A stretch of 13,285 bases of DNA from Candidatus Methanophagales archaeon (GTDB lineage Archaea; Halobacteriota; Syntropharchaeia; Alkanophagales; Methanospirareceae), in contig JAUXHM010000012.1 in NCBI GenBank assembly GCA_030621535.1, forward strand, positions 1-13,285, written 5' to 3'. How positions within the stretch are numbered: the first letter of the stretch is position 1; the number at the start of each line of letters is the position of its first letter. Positions 12,852-13,285 of this stretch are shown here, in pieces. The notes beneath the pieces are model-generated. The model made no database searches, was not told where the DNA came from, and saw only the letters and a list, made by a program, of their open reading frames with translations. A program made the position numbers and the translations under genes.

Positions 12852-13285
12852 ATGATAACGATAGCAATTGCGGGAAAACCGAATTCGGGTAAATCAACCT
12901 TCTTCAAGGCGGCTACACTCGCAGACGTTGAAATAGCTTCGTATCCGTTTACAACCATATCACCCAATGTTGGCGTGGCTTACGTAAGGGTGAAATGCCC
13001 TTGCAAAGACAAAACGATTCAACAGGAGATAGGCAGAGAGTGTGGAAATTGCGTGGATGGTTTTCGTTTCGTGCCTGTGGAACTCATGGACGTGGCAGGA
13101 TTAGTCAGAGGAGCGCATGAAGGGCGAGGACTGGGAAACGAATTCTTGGACGAACTCAGGCAGGCGGAGGCGATAATACACGTTGTTGATGCTTCTGGCG
13201 GAACGGATGCAGACGGAAACGTAGCAGAAATTGGCAGTCATGACCCGCTTGAAGACGTTCTCTTTTTCCAGCACGAGTTGAACGA
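12852..13285 (+). CDS. YchF/Obg-like GTP-binding protein, archaeal type (5' part)
   Basis: The first 144 codons of a P-loop GTPase; the gene runs off the window. G1 is GKPNSGKST (residues 8-16), switch I lies in [15 protein letters not shown], and G3 is [20 protein letters not shown], followed by the strand [10 protein letters not shown]. The segment between G2 and G3 carries paired cysteines (CPC and CGNC), a trait I associate with the archaeal homologues of the MJ1332 type, whose later part holds a TGS domain. The family is tied to ribosome and translation stress functions. The G4 motif is not yet reached. ATG 12852 follows a weak GTGAG only 2 nt upstream; the protein N terminus ([16 protein letters not shown]) matches the family, so the start is firm. 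Confidence 0.9.
   Translation, partial: MITIAIAGKPNSGKSTFFKAATLADVEIASYPFTTISPNVGVAYVRVKCPCKDKTIQQEIGRECGNCVDGFRFVPVELMDVAGLVRGAHEGRGLGNEFLDELRQAEAIIHVVDASGGTDADGNVAEIGSHDPLEDVLFFQHELN

Noticed and set aside
12686..12967. 93-codon minus-strand frame across the end of UPF0147, the repeat and the GTPase start
   Set aside because: It overlaps two real genes and a palindromic repeat and has no family features.

Overview
The window looks like chromosomal DNA of a euryarchaeon. Supporting signs are a UPF0147-family gene, an archaeal-type YchF/Obg GTPase with paired cysteines, an LL-diaminopimelate aminotransferase, a fused Nnr protein, a histidine tRNA with encoded G-1 and C73 but no encoded CCA, and TATA boxes placed so that several transcripts would start at or very near the start codon. 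The gene mix and the many small palindromic intergenic repeats remind me of anaerobic methane- or alkane-oxidising archaea related to methanogens (ANME-1/Syntrophoarchaeum type). That is an impression, not a proof.

Layout. The left end (1-800) has tRNA-His(GUG), followed 24 nt later by a thymidylate-kinase-like gene whose P-loop lysine is a leucine. Bases 801-3529 hold, on the minus strand, a Y-family DNA polymerase (dinB) and the two-domain NAD(P)HX repair enzyme (nnr). A radical-SAM KamA-family gene runs on the plus strand at 3725-4822. From 4976 to 9291 the minus strand carries DUF167, threonine synthase, a DUF4143-type ATPase, a HAD hydrolase preceded by a 27-codon ORF, a YgiT-type zinc-finger protein and a very short CopG-like antitoxin ORF. 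From 9446 to 12338 there are two PLP aminotransferases: a class V enzyme fused to an N-terminal winged helix, and a DapL-type class I/II enzyme. At the right end, UPF0147 and the 5' part of a YchF-like GTPase run on the plus strand.

Functionally this is mostly housekeeping: amino-acid metabolism (threonine, diaminopimelate/lysine, a serine/alanine-type transamination), nucleotide supply, metabolite repair, translesion synthesis and a translation-associated GTPase. A small accessory patch (DUF4143 ATPase, YgiT, CopG remnant) carries no recognisable toxin, transposase or nuclease. No CRISPR array, insertion sequence or complete defence system was found, and no intergenic gap exceeds about 200 nt.

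The least expected structure is in the gaps. Two families of short palindromic repeats occupy nearly every larger intergenic space. One family places two near-identical copies in inverted orientation 5.7 kb apart, around the kamA-to-CopG block. The other has a copy whose core is flipped relative to its flank, and one copy supplies the last codons and stop of the dapL gene. The most notable protein-level oddities are the P-loop K-to-L change in the kinase, a KamA homologue without the two lysine-binding aspartates, and an internal ribosome site that could release the class V aminotransferase from its DNA-binding domain.
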